In this document: positions 9,827 to 17,967 of the stretch, in pieces
Layout of the letters: the number at the start of each line of letters is the position of its first letter
How positions within the stretch are numbered: the first letter of the stretch is position 1
Assembly: GCF_000010805.1 (NCBI RefSeq)
Contig: NC_012522.1
Location: forward strand, 7,440,001 to 7,504,000
Direction: 5' to 3'
Source: Rhodococcus opacus B4
Lineage (GTDB): Bacteria > Actinomycetota > Actinomycetes > Mycobacteriales > Mycobacteriaceae
DNA length: 64,000 bases
Position numbers and translations under genes: made by a program
The notes under the pieces: model-generated
Seen by the model: only the letters and a program-made list of their open reading frames with translations
What the model was told of the DNA's origin: nothing
Databases searched by the model: none

Positions 9827-10843
9827 TCAGGCACCCGCTTTCTTCGCGGCCTCGCTGAGCTGAGGCGTCAGCTTGTCCAGAACCCACGGTGTCGCGAGGA
9901 CGCTGGTCTGGCTGAGCCCGGAGATGATCTTCGTGTCCGACAGTGCGACCGCGGTACCGCGGCCGATGGCACCGAGATTCGCGTAGGCCGGGTTCGCGGC
10001 GACGGTGGTGTTCTCCGGGACGAACGCGACCACCACATCGGCGTCCACGTCGGAGATGTTCTCCACGGAGATGTCGGCGAAGAATTTGTCGGGGTCGTTC
10101 GAGGCGGCCAGCTTCTGCACGCCGGGCGACACGGTGAAGCCGAGTTCCGTCAGCACCTGGACGCGGGGATCGGAGGGCATGTAGACGTTGACCGTCGCGG
10201 CGTCGGTGTCGAAGTTGATGACCGAGATCGTCTTGCCTGCGAACTCGGGATGCGCGGCTGCGGTCTGGGCGAGGGTGTCGTCGAGACCGGCCACCAGTTG
10301 CTCGGCCTCGGCACTCTTGCCGAGTGCCTGTCCGACCAGCGTGGTCTGGTCCTGCCACGTGGTCTGCCACGCCTTGTCCGGGTACGCGACGGTGGGGGCG
10401 ATTCCCGACAGCTTCTCGTACGTCGCCTCGTCGAATCCCTCGTACGGGGCGAGTACCACGTCGGGCGCCAGGGCGGCGACGCCCTCGATCGGGGTGGACG
10501 TGGCCGCGTCGAGCAACGTGGTCGCGGCCGGGTCGAATCGGTCCTGCAGCCACGGCATCACACCGTTCGCCTCGGCGCCGTACGTGTATTTCGGCATGCC
10601 GACCGGTGTCTGGCCGAGGGCGTAGACGACGTCCTGGGCGTTCCATCCGAGGGTCACGATGCGTTCGGGTGCCGCGTCGAGGGTGGTGGATCCGAACGTG
10701 TTCGCAATGGTGACGGGGAATCCCTCACCCGTTGCCTCCGTGCTGCTCCCGCCGTCGCCGGACGAGCATGCGGCGAGGAAGAGGGACGAACTGGCCACGG
10801 CGAGTGCGACGGCGAGCTGACGTCTGGCGGTGTGTGCGAACAC
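9827..10843 (-). CDS. Iron-siderophore ABC transporter substrate-binding lipoprotein
   Basis: A 338-residue periplasmic-binding protein of the FecB/FepB class III type. It starts with a lipoprotein signal whose lipobox cysteine is C26 (FLAAC). The body has PERIVTLGWNAQDVVYALG, the central PDVVLAPYEGFDEATYEKL and a long linker helix, as in ferric-siderophore receptors. No permease or ATPase is next to it, so it is an orphan binding protein that must use a partner encoded elsewhere. An IdeR/DtxR box lies directly upstream, so it should be repressed when iron is plentiful. Confidence 0.88.
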   Translation of the reverse strand: MFAHTARRQLAVALAVASSSLFLAACSSGDGGSSTEATGEGFPVTIANTFGSTTLDAAPERIVTLGWNAQDVVYALGQTPVGMPKYTYGAEANGVMPWLQDRFDPAATTLLDAATSTPIEGVAALAPDVVLAPYEGFDEATYEKLSGIAPTVAYPDKAWQTTWQDQTTLVGQALGKSAEAEQLVAGLDDTLAQTAAAHPEFAGKTISVINFDTDAATVNVYMPSDPRVQVLTELGFTVSPGVQKLAASNDPDKFFADISVENISDVDADVVVAFVPENTTVAANPAYANLGAIGRGTAVALSDTKIISGLSQTSVLATPWVLDKLTPQLSEAAKKAGA

Positions 10844-10870
10844 GGCAACGACTCCTTCGGGACGAAAACA

Positions 10871-10889
10871 GAAGGTAAGCCTAACCTAG
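10871..10889 (-). promoter_or_regulatory. IdeR/DtxR iron box
   Basis: The 19 bases GAAGGTAAGCCTAACCTAG match the actinobacterial IdeR/DtxR operator (TWAGGTWAGSCTWACCTWA) at 17 of 19 positions. The box lies about 30 bases upstream of the siderophore-binding gene, where bound repressor would block its promoter. Confidence 0.85.
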
Positions 10890-11091
10890 AGTTGCGCGCT
10901 CGTTCGGCGGACCGCGCCACTTCGAATCACCGTGATTGGAATTCCCGGACCCGCCTCCGACTGGCGCAATGCCGGAACGCCGCGGTGTTCGTGCTGGTGA
11001 GGCGGATCGCCGCAAGCACGGACCCGGCCGATTCACCGAGACGTCCGAGGCGGGCGTCCGCCGCGACTTTCGGACCCCCGGACTGCCGTTA

Positions 11092-11118
11092 GCGTGTGTC
11101 TTCGTCCAGCTCACACGC
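11092..11118 (+). promoter_or_regulatory. Inverted repeat upstream of the GntR gene (possible operator)
   Basis: GCGTGTG (11092-11098) and CACACGC (11112-11118) form a perfect 7-base inverted repeat with a 13-base spacer, 19-45 bases ahead of the GntR start. It may be the self-operator of the regulator. The remaining bases between the IdeR box and this repeat show no gene or clear signal. Confidence 0.35.
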
Positions 11119-11136
11119 ACTATCGACAAAGGAGGC

Positions 11137-11916
11137 ATGGTGGTGAATCCGACTCCCCTGCAGACGGCGTCACGCAGTTCCCGCGCGGACCACGCGCGCA
11201 GATTCGCCGACCTGCTGCGTCAGCAGATCCACGCGGAGGCCTTCGCCGAGCGCGGATTGCCGTCGGAGTCGGAGCTGGCCGCCGAGTTCGGCGTGTCGCG
11301 CAACGCGGTGCGCGACGGACTGGCGCTGCTGAAACAGGAGGGGCTCATCGACCGGGCGCCGCGCGTGGGAACCCACGTGGCGCAGCGCAAGTACGACCAC
11401 GGCCTCGACGCCCTGCTGGGGCTGAAGGAGACGCTGAAGGGGCACGGCGAGGTCCGCAACGACGTCCGCGCGGCGGTGGAGATCGCCCCGCCGCCCGCCG
11501 TCGCCCGCCGACTGCATCTGGAGCCGGGCGAACCCGCGGTGTACATCGAGCGGGTGCGCTACCTCGGCGACCTCCCGCTCAGCCTGGACCTGACCTATCT
11601 CGTCCCCGACATCGGCGCCGAGATCCTCGGCCGCGACCTCGAAAGCAACGACGTGTTCGCGCTGATCGAGGAGGTCTGCGGTCAGCCACTGGGTTCCGCC
11701 GAGCTGGCGATCGAATCCGTCAACGCCGACGCGCACTCCGCCGCGAACCTCCAGACCCCCGAGGGTGCGGCGCTCCTGCTGCTCGAGCGCCTCACCCGGC
11801 TCGTCGACGGACGCCCGGTCGACCTCGAATACATCCGCATGCGCGGCGACCGAATCACCATGCGCAGCAACCTCGTCCGCAGACCCGACATCACGAACTG
11901 GGAGCTCACCTCATGA
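11137..11916 (+). CDS. GntR/UTRA-family transcriptional regulator
   Basis: A regulator of up to 259 residues. The N-terminal winged helix shows RGLPSESELAAEFGVSRNAV and LALLKQEGLIDRAPRVGTHV; the C-terminal UTRA ligand domain shows PAVYIERVRYLGDLPLSLDLTYL in pieces and ends with ITMRSNLVRRP. The start is uncertain: AAAGGAGG sits one base before ATG 11137, so GTG 11143 (seven bases away) may be the real initiator. Its stop overlaps the ATG of the ferredoxin gene (ATGA), so regulator and redox/transport genes form one operon. It probably senses the imported substrate or a product. Confidence 0.85.
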   Translation: MVVNPTPLQTASRSSRADHARRFADLLRQQIHAEAFAERGLPSESELAAEFGVSRNAVRDGLALLKQEGLIDRAPRVGTHVAQRKYDHGLDALLGLKETLKGHGEVRNDVRAAVEIAPPPAVARRLHLEPGEPAVYIERVRYLGDLPLSLDLTYLVPDIGAEILGRDLESNDVFALIEEVCGQPLGSAELAIESVNADAHSAANLQTPEGAALLLLERLTRLVDGRPVDLEYIRMRGDRITMRSNLVRRPDITNWELTS

Positions 11917-12140
11917 CCTTGGTCAACCAACGCGCCGACGTCCCCGTCACCATCGACGAGTCGCTGTGCATCGAGGGCTGCACCCTGTGCGTCGAGATCT
12001 GCCCGCTCGATTCCCTCGCCATCAACCCGGAGAACGGCAAGGCGTTCATGCACGTCGACGAATGCTGGTACTGCGGCCCCTGCGCGGCGCGCTGCCCGAC
12101 CGGCGCGGTCACCGTGAACATGCCGTATCTCCTCCGCTGA
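11913..12140 (+). CDS. AprB-like 2x[4Fe-4S] ferredoxin
   Basis: A 75-residue protein with two four-cysteine motifs: C-x3-C-x2-C-x3-CP (residues about 20-32) and C-x2-C-x2-C-x3-CP (about 49-61), enough for two [4Fe-4S] clusters. The second motif (DECWYCGPCAARCPTGAV) resembles the beta subunit of adenylylsulfate reductase (AprB, with its CWECYSC-type motif) more than ordinary 7Fe ferredoxins. It overlaps the GntR gene and belongs to the same operon as the AprA-like flavoprotein, so it most likely passes electrons to or from that FAD. The specific reaction is not known. Confidence 0.82.
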   Translation: MTLVNQRADVPVTIDESLCIEGCTLCVEICPLDSLAINPENGKAFMHVDECWYCGPCAARCPTGAVTVNMPYLLR

Positions 12141-12156
12141 GCGAAAGACCACACAG

Positions 12157-13587
12157 ATGAAGCGACGTTTCCCCACCTTCGCGATCGCCGCCGCGGCACT
12201 GACACTCGTGGCGACGAGTTGCTCCCTCGAACCGTCGGCCGGCAACGGTGACGCGGTCACGGTGGTGATCGGGTACCAGTCCAAGACGATCAACACCGTC
12301 ACCGCCGGTACCCTGCTGCGCGCGCAGGGCTACCTCGAACAGCGTCTGCAGGACGTCACGGAACGGACGGGGACGAAGTACTCCGTCGAGTGGCAGGACT
12401 ACGACACCGGTGCGCCGATCACCGCCCAGATGGTGGCGGAGAAGATCGACATCGGATCGATGGGCGACTACCCGATGCTGATCAACGGCTCCCGCACCCA
12501 GGCGAACCCGCGCTCGAAGACCGAAATCGTCTCGGTGACCGGCTACAACCCCGAGGGCGCCCTGAACATGGTGGTGGTGCCGCCGAACTCACCGGCGACC
12601 ACGCTCGGCGACCTGGCGGGCCGGAAGGTGTCCGCGAGCGTCGGCTCCGCAGGCCACGGCACCCTCGTCCAGGCACTCGACCGCGCCGGGATCGACCCGG
12701 CCACCGGCGTCGAGGTGCTGAACCAGCAGCCGCAGGTCGGATCCTCGGCGCTGGAATCCGGTCAGGTGGCGGCGTTGTCGCAGTTCGTGGCGTGGCCCGG
12801 ACTTCTCGTCTTCCAGGACAAGGCCAAGCTGCTGTACGACGGCGCCGAACTGCACACCCCGACCCTGCACGGAGTGGTGGTCCGGGACGTCTACGCGGAC
12901 GAACACCCCGAGGTGCTCGACGCGTTCCTGCGGGCGCAACTCGACGCCACGGACTTCATCCGAACGGAACCCCTCGAAGCGTCGCGGATCGTCGCCGACG
13001 CGAGCGGGCTGCCCCAGGAGGTCGTGTACCTGTACAACGGCCCGGGCGGCACCTCCTTCGACACCACGCTCAAACCCGGCCTGATCGGTGCGCTGAAGAA
13101 CGATGTGCCGTACCTGAAGTCGATCGGTGACTTCACCGACCTCGACGTCGACGGTTTCGTGAACGACGCACCGCTGCGTTCCGCGTTCGAGGCCGACGGG
13201 CAGAACTACGACGCCGCACTCGCGTCCACCGCGAACCCCGCCGCCGTCACCGGCACCGACCCGGTGTGCGCCGCGCCCGCGGAGGACCCGGCCCTGGCCG
13301 GGGAGGTGTGGTTCGACGGCGCCACCGAGACCCAGCCGGCCGCGAACCCGACGTGCCTGCTCCGGGCGGTGAAACAGGCCCGCGCCGAGGGTCGGACCGT
13401 GCGCGCCGGCTACGTTCCCGACGCCGAACTGGGCACCCGATGGTTCGCGGACAAGGCGGTGTGGGTGCGCGACGGCGACACCTTCCTGCCGTTCACCACC
13501 GGCGCCGCGGCCGACCGCTACCTGCGCGCGCACCCGACGGGCGCCGCGATCACGTACGACCGCGCGATCGAGGAGGTCCGGCCGTGA
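12157..13587 (+). CDS. NMT1/SsuA-like ABC solute-binding lipoprotein with a C-terminal NosL-like extension
   Basis: A 476-residue binding protein with a lipoprotein signal (lipobox ATSC, C22). Residues about 35-350 resemble the NMT1/SsuA/TauA family (VTVVIGYQSKTINTV, KIDIGSMGDYPMLI, LAGRKVSASVGSAGHG). Family members are about 320 residues, so roughly 120 residues are extra. The tail (about 360-476) has two cysteines (VCAAP and PTCLLRA) and a segment with AVWVRDGDTFLPF and HPTGAAITYD that recalls NosL-type domains; this resemblance is tentative. It precedes the cognate permease with a GTGA overlap. Confidence 0.85.
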   Translation: MKRRFPTFAIAAAALTLVATSCSLEPSAGNGDAVTVVIGYQSKTINTVTAGTLLRAQGYLEQRLQDVTERTGTKYSVEWQDYDTGAPITAQMVAEKIDIGSMGDYPMLINGSRTQANPRSKTEIVSVTGYNPEGALNMVVVPPNSPATTLGDLAGRKVSASVGSAGHGTLVQALDRAGIDPATGVEVLNQQPQVGSSALESGQVAALSQFVAWPGLLVFQDKAKLLYDGAELHTPTLHGVVVRDVYADEHPEVLDAFLRAQLDATDFIRTEPLEASRIVADASGLPQEVVYLYNGPGGTSFDTTLKPGLIGALKNDVPYLKSIGDFTDLDVDGFVNDAPLRSAFEADGQNYDAALASTANPAAVTGTDPVCAAPAEDPALAGEVWFDGATETQPAANPTCLLRAVKQARAEGRTVRAGYVPDAELGTRWFADKAVWVRDGDTFLPFTTGAAADRYLRAHPTGAAITYDRAIEEVRP

Positions 13588-14441
13588 CCACCCTGGAACA
13601 ACCGGGCGTCCTGTCCGGCACCGAAGCTGTTGTGGAAGTACATGGTCCATCGGACCGTCGAGGCTCGTCGGCGTGGCGGTCGCGGCTCGTGCGGATCGCC
13701 TCGGTGCTCGGCGCGATCCTCGCGTGGCAGCTGCTGACCGCCCACGACGTTCGGCTGTGGCTGCGGTTCGACACGCTCCCCACCGTCACCGACGTGGTGT
13801 CCGCGTTCGGCACACAGCTGCGGACCGACCTGTTCTACCTCGACCTCGGGCAGTCGCTGATCCGCATCCTCAGCGGATTCGGCCTCGCCACCATAGTCGG
13901 GGTCGCCACCGGAATCGCCCTCGGCAGATCGGAACTGTTCGCCGACGTCCTCGGCCCGCTGACCGAACTCGCCCGGCCCATCCCAGCCATCGCAGTGGTA
14001 CCCGTCGCGATCCTGCTGTTCCCCAGCGACGAGGCGGGCATCGTGTTCATCACGTTCGTCGCCGCGTTCTTCCCGATCATGGTGAGCACCCGGCACGCCG
14101 TCCGGGCACTCCCCACGCTGTGGGAGGACTCGGTGCGCACCCTCGGCGGCGGACGCTGGGACGTGCTCGCCCGGGTCGTGCTGCCCGGGATCCTGCCCGG
14201 CGTGTTCGGTGGACTGTCGGTCGGGATCGGGGTCGCCTGGATCTGCGTGATCTCCGCCGAGATGATCTCCGGCAGGCTCGGTGTCGGGTACCGCACCTGG
14301 CAGGCGTACACGATCGTCGACTACCCCGGTGTCTTCGTCGGCATGATCACCATCGGCATCCTCGGATTTCTCACGTCCGGGGCGGTCGAACTGCTCGGCA
14401 GGCGCGTCACCCGCTGGCTGCCACGAGGGGAGCGCGGATGA
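13584..14441 (+). CDS. SsuC/TauC-like ABC permease
   Basis: A 285-residue inner-membrane permease of the binding-protein-dependent transport family, with about six membrane helices after a 35-residue cytoplasmic N-terminus. The EAA loop that contacts the ATPase reads TLWEDSVRTLGGGRWDVLARVVLPGILP in pieces. The GTG start overlaps the stop of the binding-protein gene, and the gene overlaps the ATPase gene downstream. By family it should import aliphatic sulfonates, taurine, nitrate or pyrimidine-like anions; the neighbouring Apr-like pair favours a sulfur compound, but this is inference. Confidence 0.88.
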   Translation: MTTLEQPGVLSGTEAVVEVHGPSDRRGSSAWRSRLVRIASVLGAILAWQLLTAHDVRLWLRFDTLPTVTDVVSAFGTQLRTDLFYLDLGQSLIRILSGFGLATIVGVATGIALGRSELFADVLGPLTELARPIPAIAVVPVAILLFPSDEAGIVFITFVAAFFPIMVSTRHAVRALPTLWEDSVRTLGGGRWDVLARVVLPGILPGVFGGLSVGIGVAWICVISAEMISGRLGVGYRTWQAYTIVDYPGVFVGMITIGILGFLTSGAVELLGRRVTRWLPRGERG

Positions 14442-15217
14442 CCGCCGCCGCCGGAACGCCCGTGGCCGAGGGCATGTCGCTGGTTCTCGACGACGTCACC
14501 CTTTCCTACACCGGGATACCCGTCATCCGTTCGCTGTCGCTGACCGTGGTGCCCGGCGAGATCCTGGTGCTCACCGGACCCTCGGGGTGCGGCAAGTCCA
14601 CCGTGCTCCGGGCCCTGGCGGGTCTGCTGCCGCCCGATTCGGGCCGGGTCGTCGCCGACGGCACCGCGGTGACATCGACCTCCCGGGACCGGGCCGTCGT
14701 CTTCCAGGACAACGCGCTTCTGCCGTGGCGCACGGTGCGCTCGAACATCGAACTGGCCCTTGCGCTCCGCGGCGAACCCCGCAAGGGGCGCCGCGAGACC
14801 GCCGATCGCTGGATCGCCGAGGTGGGTCTGACCGGGTTCGGCGACTACCTGCCGAAGAACCTGTCCGGCGGCATGCGCCAGCGGGTCCAGTTGGCGCGCG
14901 GCCTCGCCGGGGCGCCGCGGGCGGTGATGATGGACGAACCGTTCGGCGCCCTCGACACCCAGACCCGCGGCGTCATGCAGCGACTGCTCGTCGACACGTG
15001 GAGTACCCACCCGACGACCGTGGTGTTCGTGACCCACGACGTCGACGAGGCGGTGCTGCTCGGCGACCGGGTGGCGGTGCTGGGCCGGGCGGGTGAGCCG
15101 CTGCGGGCGCTCGTCGACATCCCGCACCCCCGCGACCGCGACCGCCTCGACCATCCCGGCACCCGTGCCGCCCGCGCCGACGTTCTCGGCGCGCTGAACC
15201 ACACTCCGGAGACCTGA
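14438..15217 (+). CDS. SsuB/TauB-like ABC ATPase
   Basis: A 259-residue importer ATPase. Walker A is GPSGCGKST (about residue 50), the Q-loop is VFQDNALLPW, the signature is LSGGMRQRVQLARG, Walker B is AVMMDEPFGALD, and the switch histidine is in VTHDVDEAVLL. The VFQ..LLPW form is typical of nitrate/sulfonate/taurine importers. Start ATG 14438 overlaps the permease stop, and the gene's TGA overlaps the ATG of the flavoprotein (TGATG), showing one translationally coupled operon. Confidence 0.9.
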   Translation: MTAAAGTPVAEGMSLVLDDVTLSYTGIPVIRSLSLTVVPGEILVLTGPSGCGKSTVLRALAGLLPPDSGRVVADGTAVTSTSRDRAVVFQDNALLPWRTVRSNIELALALRGEPRKGRRETADRWIAEVGLTGFGDYLPKNLSGGMRQRVQLARGLAGAPRAVMMDEPFGALDTQTRGVMQRLLVDTWSTHPTTVVFVTHDVDEAVLLGDRVAVLGRAGEPLRALVDIPHPRDRDRLDHPGTRAARADVLGALNHTPET

Positions 15218-17916
15218 TGGACATCCCCGATCTCGCCGACACCGTCCGCCTCGATTGCGACGTCCTCGTCATCGGCGGCGGCACCGCGGGCACGATGGCG
15301 GCGCTGACCGCCGCCGAGAACGGCGCGAACGTGCTCCTGCTCGAGAAGGCGCACGTGCGCCATTCCGGTGCGCTCGCCATGGGAATGGACGGCGTCAACA
15401 ACGCCGTCATTCCCGGTAAGGCCGAACCCGAGGACTACGTCGCCGAGATCACGCGCGCCAACGACGGAATCGTCAACCAGCGCACCGTGTACCAGACGGC
15501 CACCCGCGGTTTCGCGATGGTGCAGCGCCTCGAGAAGTACGGCGTCAAGTTCGAGAAGGACGAGTACGGCGAATACGCGGTCCGCCGCGTGCACCGCTCC
15601 GGGTCGTACGTGCTGCCGATGCCCGAGGGCAAGGACCTGAAGAAGGCCCTCTACCGGGTGCTGCGACAGCGGAAGATGCGCGAGAAGATCCGCATCGAGA
15701 ACCGGCTGATGCCCGTTCGCGTCCTGACGGAGAACGGCCGGGCCGTCGGCGCCGCCGCGCTGAACACCCGCACGGGCGAGTTCGTGGCGGTCGGCGCGAA
15801 GGCGGTCATCCTCGCGACGGGCCCGTGCGGCCGGCTGGGGCTGCCGGCGTCGGGGTACCTCTACGGCACGTACGAGAACCCCACCAACGCCGGTGACGGC
15901 TACTCGATGGCGTACCACGCGGGCGCCGAACTGAGCGGCATCGAGTGCTTCCAGATCAACCCCCTGATCAAGGACTACAACGGCCCGGCCTGCGCGTACG
16001 TCGCGAACCCGTTCGGCGGTTACCAGGTCAACGCCGAGGGGGAGCGGTTCGTCGACTCGGACTACTGGTCCGGGCAGATGATGAGCGAGGTCAAGAGCGA
16101 GATCGAATCCGCCCGCGGCCCCATCTATCTCAAGGTCAGCCACCTGCCGGAGGAAACTCTGGGCACACTCGAGTCGATCCTGCACACCACCGAACGCCCC
16201 ACCCGCGGCACGTTCCACGCGAACCGCGGTCACGACTACCGCAGCCACGACATCGAGATGCACATCTCCGAGATCGGGCTGTGCAGTGGACATTCCGCGT
16301 CCGGGGTGTGGGTGGACGAGCACGGCGCCACCACCGTGCCGGGGCTGTACGCCGCCGGCGACCTCGCCTGCGTACCCCACAACTACATGATCGGCGCGTT
16401 CGTCTACGGCGACCTCGCCGGATCCCACGCCACCGGCACCCTGCCGGGCGTCGAGGCGCCCACCGCGCTGCCCGCGGAGCAGCTGGCCGCCGCGCACGAG
16501 CTGATCTACCGGCCGCTGCGCAACCCGGACGGTCCGCCCCAGCCGCAGGTCGAGTACAAGCTGCGCCGCTTCGTCAACGACTATGTGGCGCCGCCGAAGA
16601 CGGCGACGAAGTTGTCGATCGCCGTCGAGACGTTCGAGCGGATGGCGGGGGAGATCGCCGGGATGGGCGCGACCACCCCGCACGAGCTGATGCGCTGCGC
16701 AGAGGTCACGTTCATCCGGGACTGCGCGGAAATGGCGTCCCGCAGCTCGCTCACCAGAACCGAAAGTCGCTGGGGGCTCTACCACGAACGCGCGGATCTC
16801 CCGGAGCAGCGTGACGGCGAATGGGGATACCACCTGAATCTGCGGCGCGGCGAGAACGGCGACATGGAATTCCTCAAGCGGCCCGTCGAACCGTACTTCG
16901 TGCCGGTCCCCGGACTCGATTCCCTTCCACCGGTGGACCGGTCGGTCGTCCCGGTGGCGCAGCCGCCGCTGGTCGGGGGCCGGGCGCCGGTGGAGGAACG
17001 CTCCCGCATCGCGGCGCCGGCCCGGCAGGAGCCGTCCTCGCCGGCCATCGTCGCGGTCCTGGGACTCGACGCGCCGAGCGTCGCCGAACTCGCACCGTAT
17101 CTGCAGGACGCCGATCCGCAGGTCCGCGTCACGGCACTGTCGGTGCTGACGGAAGGCACGCCGGAGGGATTCGGGGAAGCGCTGATCGCGGCGCTCGGTG
17201 ACGGTGCGGTGACGGTGCGCCGCGCCGCCGCCGACGGATTGCGCGAACTCGTCGAGGTGCTGCCGTCCGCCGACGGACTGGCCGGCCATCTGGGGTCCGG
17301 TGACGCGGTGGTCCGGGCGGCCGTCGTGGACGTCCTGCGCGCCCTGCACGCCGGTTCGGCTGACCAGTTCCTGGCCGCGCTGTCCGATACCGATCACCAC
17401 GTCCGGATCGAAGCGGTGCGGGCACTGGTGTCGCTGGACCGGTGGGAGTCGGTGGCCGAGGGAGCGCGCGACGAGAACCGCGAGGTGCGGATCACCGTCG
17501 CGCACGGCCTGGCGACCGTCGGACTCGGCGGTGCCGAGACGGTGCGCACACTGGCCGGTGACCGGGATCCGCTGGTGCGCGCCGCCGCGCTCACGGCGTT
17601 CGCGAGCCTGGGCTGCCGCGGCGACGACGTCGCACTCGCGACGGCGGCGCTGCGGGAATCGGCCTGGCAGATCCGGCAGGGCGCCGCGCGGGCTCTCGCC
17701 GGTGCGGACTCCGACGTCGCGGTGCCCCCGCTGGCGGACGCCCTGACGGACGCGCACCTCGACGTGCGCAAGGCCGCCGTCCTCGCACTCGGCCGGTGGA
17801 CCGGCGACCGCGGCGCCGTCGATGCCCTCACCGCCGCACTCGGGGACACGGACGCCGACGTGCGGGCCTACGCCCGCCAGGCCCTCGCCGCCGCCGACCA
17901 CGTCCCGGTCCCCTGA
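15217..17916 (+). CDS. AprA-like FAD flavoprotein fused to HEAT repeats
   Basis: An 899-residue protein. Residues 1-560 are a fumarate-reductase/succinate-dehydrogenase-type flavoprotein: the FAD motif is VLVIGGGTAGTMAA (about residue 20), then RHSGALAMGMDGVNN, ATGPCGRLGLPASG and the C-terminal FAD motif VPGLYAAGDLA. The RHSGA and EPEDYV motifs resemble adenylylsulfate reductase alpha (AprA) more than succinate dehydrogenase. Residues about 600-899 are HEAT-like repeats (units such as DADPQVRVTALSVL and DENREVRITVAHGLA), not part of known AprA. It is the last gene of the operon with ferredoxin and importer. It probably oxidises or reduces the imported compound in the cytoplasm; substrate unknown. 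Confidence 0.82.
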   Translation: MDIPDLADTVRLDCDVLVIGGGTAGTMAALTAAENGANVLLLEKAHVRHSGALAMGMDGVNNAVIPGKAEPEDYVAEITRANDGIVNQRTVYQTATRGFAMVQRLEKYGVKFEKDEYGEYAVRRVHRSGSYVLPMPEGKDLKKALYRVLRQRKMREKIRIENRLMPVRVLTENGRAVGAAALNTRTGEFVAVGAKAVILATGPCGRLGLPASGYLYGTYENPTNAGDGYSMAYHAGAELSGIECFQINPLIKDYNGPACAYVANPFGGYQVNAEGERFVDSDYWSGQMMSEVKSEIESARGPIYLKVSHLPEETLGTLESILHTTERPTRGTFHANRGHDYRSHDIEMHISEIGLCSGHSASGVWVDEHGATTVPGLYAAGDLACVPHNYMIGAFVYGDLAGSHATGTLPGVEAPTALPAEQLAAAHELIYRPLRNPDGPPQPQVEYKLRRFVNDYVAPPKTATKLSIAVETFERMAGEIAGMGATTPHELMRCAEVTFIRDCAEMASRSSLTRTESRWGLYHERADLPEQRDGEWGYHLNLRRGENGDMEFLKRPVEPYFVPVPGLDSLPPVDRSVVPVAQPPLVGGRAPVEERSRIAAPARQEPSSPAIVAVLGLDAPSVAELAPYLQDADPQVRVTALSVLTEGTPEGFGEALIAALGDGAVTVRRAAADGLRELVEVLPSADGLAGHLGSGDAVVRAAVVDVLRALHAGSADQFLAALSDTDHHVRIEAVRALVSLDRWESVAEGARDENREVRITVAHGLATVGLGGAETVRTLAGDRDPLVRAAALTAFASLGCRGDDVALATAALRESAWQIRQGAARALAGADSDVAVPPLADALTDAHLDVRKAAVLALGRWTGDRGAVDALTAALGDTDADVRAYARQALAAADHVPVP

Positions 17917-17920
17917 GCAC

Positions 17921-17960
17921 GTGAGTGGCAAAGTGTGCTCGCGCACACTTTGCCACTCAC
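17921..17960. terminator. Perfect 18-bp hairpin at the end of the flavoprotein operon
   Basis: Arms 17921-17938 and 17943-17960 are perfectly complementary around a four-base loop. The hairpin sits five bases after the flavoprotein stop and eight bases before the fadB stop on the other strand, so it can terminate both transcripts. The arm (GTGAGTGGCAAAGTGTGC) looks like a dispersed intergenic repeat unit rather than a one-off terminator; this needs a genome scan. Confidence 0.75.
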
Positions 17961-17967
17961 CTGGGGG

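Noticed and set aside
14845-17946. A 1033-residue minus-strand reading frame opposite the flavoprotein gene
   Set aside because: It crosses the ATPase and flavoprotein genes antisense, has no familiar motif and arises from codon bias.
17921-17960. The hairpin as one unit of a CRISPR array
   Set aside because: Only a single inverted repeat is present, with no spaced direct repeats and no cas genes in the window.
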